Positions 13,345 to 13,725 of a DNA stretch of 13,725 nucleotides are shown piece after piece. The DNA lies in the NCBI GenBank assembly GCA_900548315.1, contig URJU01000039.1, forward strand, positions 1-13,725, read 5' to 3'. The position numbers and the translations under genes are program-made. Each line of letters starts with the position of its first letter. Within the stretch, counting starts at the first letter, position 1. Origin of the DNA: an uncultured Coprococcus sp. Its GTDB lineage: Bacteria; Bacillota; Clostridia; Lachnospirales; Lachnospiraceae. Below the pieces are notes generated by a model. It had not been told where the DNA came from, ran no database searches, and saw nothing but the letters and a program-made list of their open reading frames with translations.

Positions 13345-13676
13345 ATGAAAATGAGAGGGAAAGTGTTTTTAACTGCGCTGTGCGCTGGCATGATGCTGGC
13401 AGGGGCAAGCGCGATGCCGGTTACAGCATTTGCTGGTACAGCTGGAACTGCAACAGTTGCAGAGAGTACAGATGGCGATGCTGTTCAAATTGAGGCGGGC
13501 AAGGATTTTACGTTGACATTTGATGAGAGTAACACGACGTATGAGATGAAGTTTACTCCAGATAAGGATGGCAGATATATATTCTTTGCACCTTCGGGGC
13601 AGAGCATAACGACAAATAATAATATATATAACTCAAAAAAAATGGTGCAGCCGCTCAGGTATTATTTTTATGACAC
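13345..13676 (+). CDS. Secreted protein, N-terminal fragment (cut by contig end)
   Basis: Only about the first 110 codons are present. Residues 1-29 form a clear signal peptide: the basic start MKMRGK, the hydrophobic core VFLTALCAGMMLAGASA, and a likely cleavage site after AFA. The mature part begins with a Thr/Ala/Ser-rich stretch, then a beta-rich segment (FTLTFDESNTTYEMKFTPDKDG and following) like modules of Lachnospiraceae surface proteins. No family can be assigned with confidence. The ATG at 13345 is chosen because GAGGAG (13331-13336) lies 8 nt upstream; the ATG at 13339 is too close. The reading frame runs past 13676 into adapter sequence and stops there at a TAG (13714-13716); those final residues are not biological. 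The true gene is longer. Confidence 0.75.
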
Positions 13677-13725
13677 CTGTCTCTTATACACATCTCCGAG
13701 CCCACGAGACGCGTAGTAATCTCGT
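13677..13725 (+). other. Illumina Nextera adapter read-through (artifact)
   Basis: Bases 13677-13695 are exactly CTGTCTCTTATACACATCT, the Tn5 mosaic end used in Nextera libraries. CCGAGCCCACGAGAC (13696-13710) is the read-2-side adapter, GCGTAGTA (13711-13718) sits where the i7 index belongs (I recall this as index N719), and ATCTCGT (13719-13725) is the start of the P7 segment. This stretch is library adapter and should be trimmed. Confidence 0.98.

Noticed and set aside
1..13725. tRNA, rRNA, insertion sequence, prophage or integrase
   Set aside because: No cloverleaf, ribosomal RNA segment, transposase or terminal inverted repeat of an element was found. The only transposon sequence is the Tn5 mosaic end of the sequencing adapter.

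Overview
The window looks like one end of a draft contig from an anaerobic gut Firmicute of the Lachnospiraceae type (Coprococcus/Roseburia-like). This is inferred from moderate GC, AGGAGG-type ribosome sites, TTGACA/TATAAT-like promoters, many hairpin terminators, and protein content such as LrgAB, UPF0371, a cytidylate kinase-like protein and MgsA. The genus is not proven. The last 49 bases (13677-13725) are not genomic: they are Illumina Nextera adapter, so the contig really ends at about 13676.

Layout. Bases 1-200 hold a terminator-like hairpin and the leader of lrgA-lrgB (201-1254), a two-gene membrane operon of the holin-like/pyruvate-facilitator family. Convergent to it is a PucR-type regulator (1274-2413, minus). 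It is divergent from gabT (2695-4050), a 4-aminobutyrate-type transaminase, and the shared intergenic region carries several inverted repeats. An XRE-cupin regulator (4122-4676) follows gabT. A strong promoter and a terminator-like leader hairpin then precede an ArgD-like class III aminotransferase (4980-6197) and a cytidylate kinase-like protein (6232-6825). After another terminator-like hairpin comes the most unusual gene, 6996-9650: an APC-family amino-acid permease joined in one reading frame, through an acidic linker, to a complete iron-containing alcohol dehydrogenase.

The central block (1274-9650) reads as an uptake, transamination and reduction module for an amine or omega-amino acid. 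The permease would import the substrate, the class III transaminases would convert the amine to an aldehyde or semialdehyde, and the tethered dehydrogenase would reduce it to an alcohol or hydroxy acid with NAD(P)H. GABA to succinic semialdehyde to 4-hydroxybutyrate is the most natural reading because gabT is well recognised. Beta-alanine, taurine and 5-aminovalerate are not excluded. Two local regulators and several leader hairpins suggest tight control.

The right-hand part holds unrelated housekeeping or hypothetical genes: a YoaK/DUF1275 membrane protein (9814-10485), a UPF0371/DUF1846 protein (10658-12130, minus) with an attenuator-like leader, methylglyoxal synthase mgsA (12598-13074), and the start of a secreted protein (13345 onward) cut by the contig end. 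No tRNA, rRNA, CRISPR array, insertion sequence or integrase was seen.
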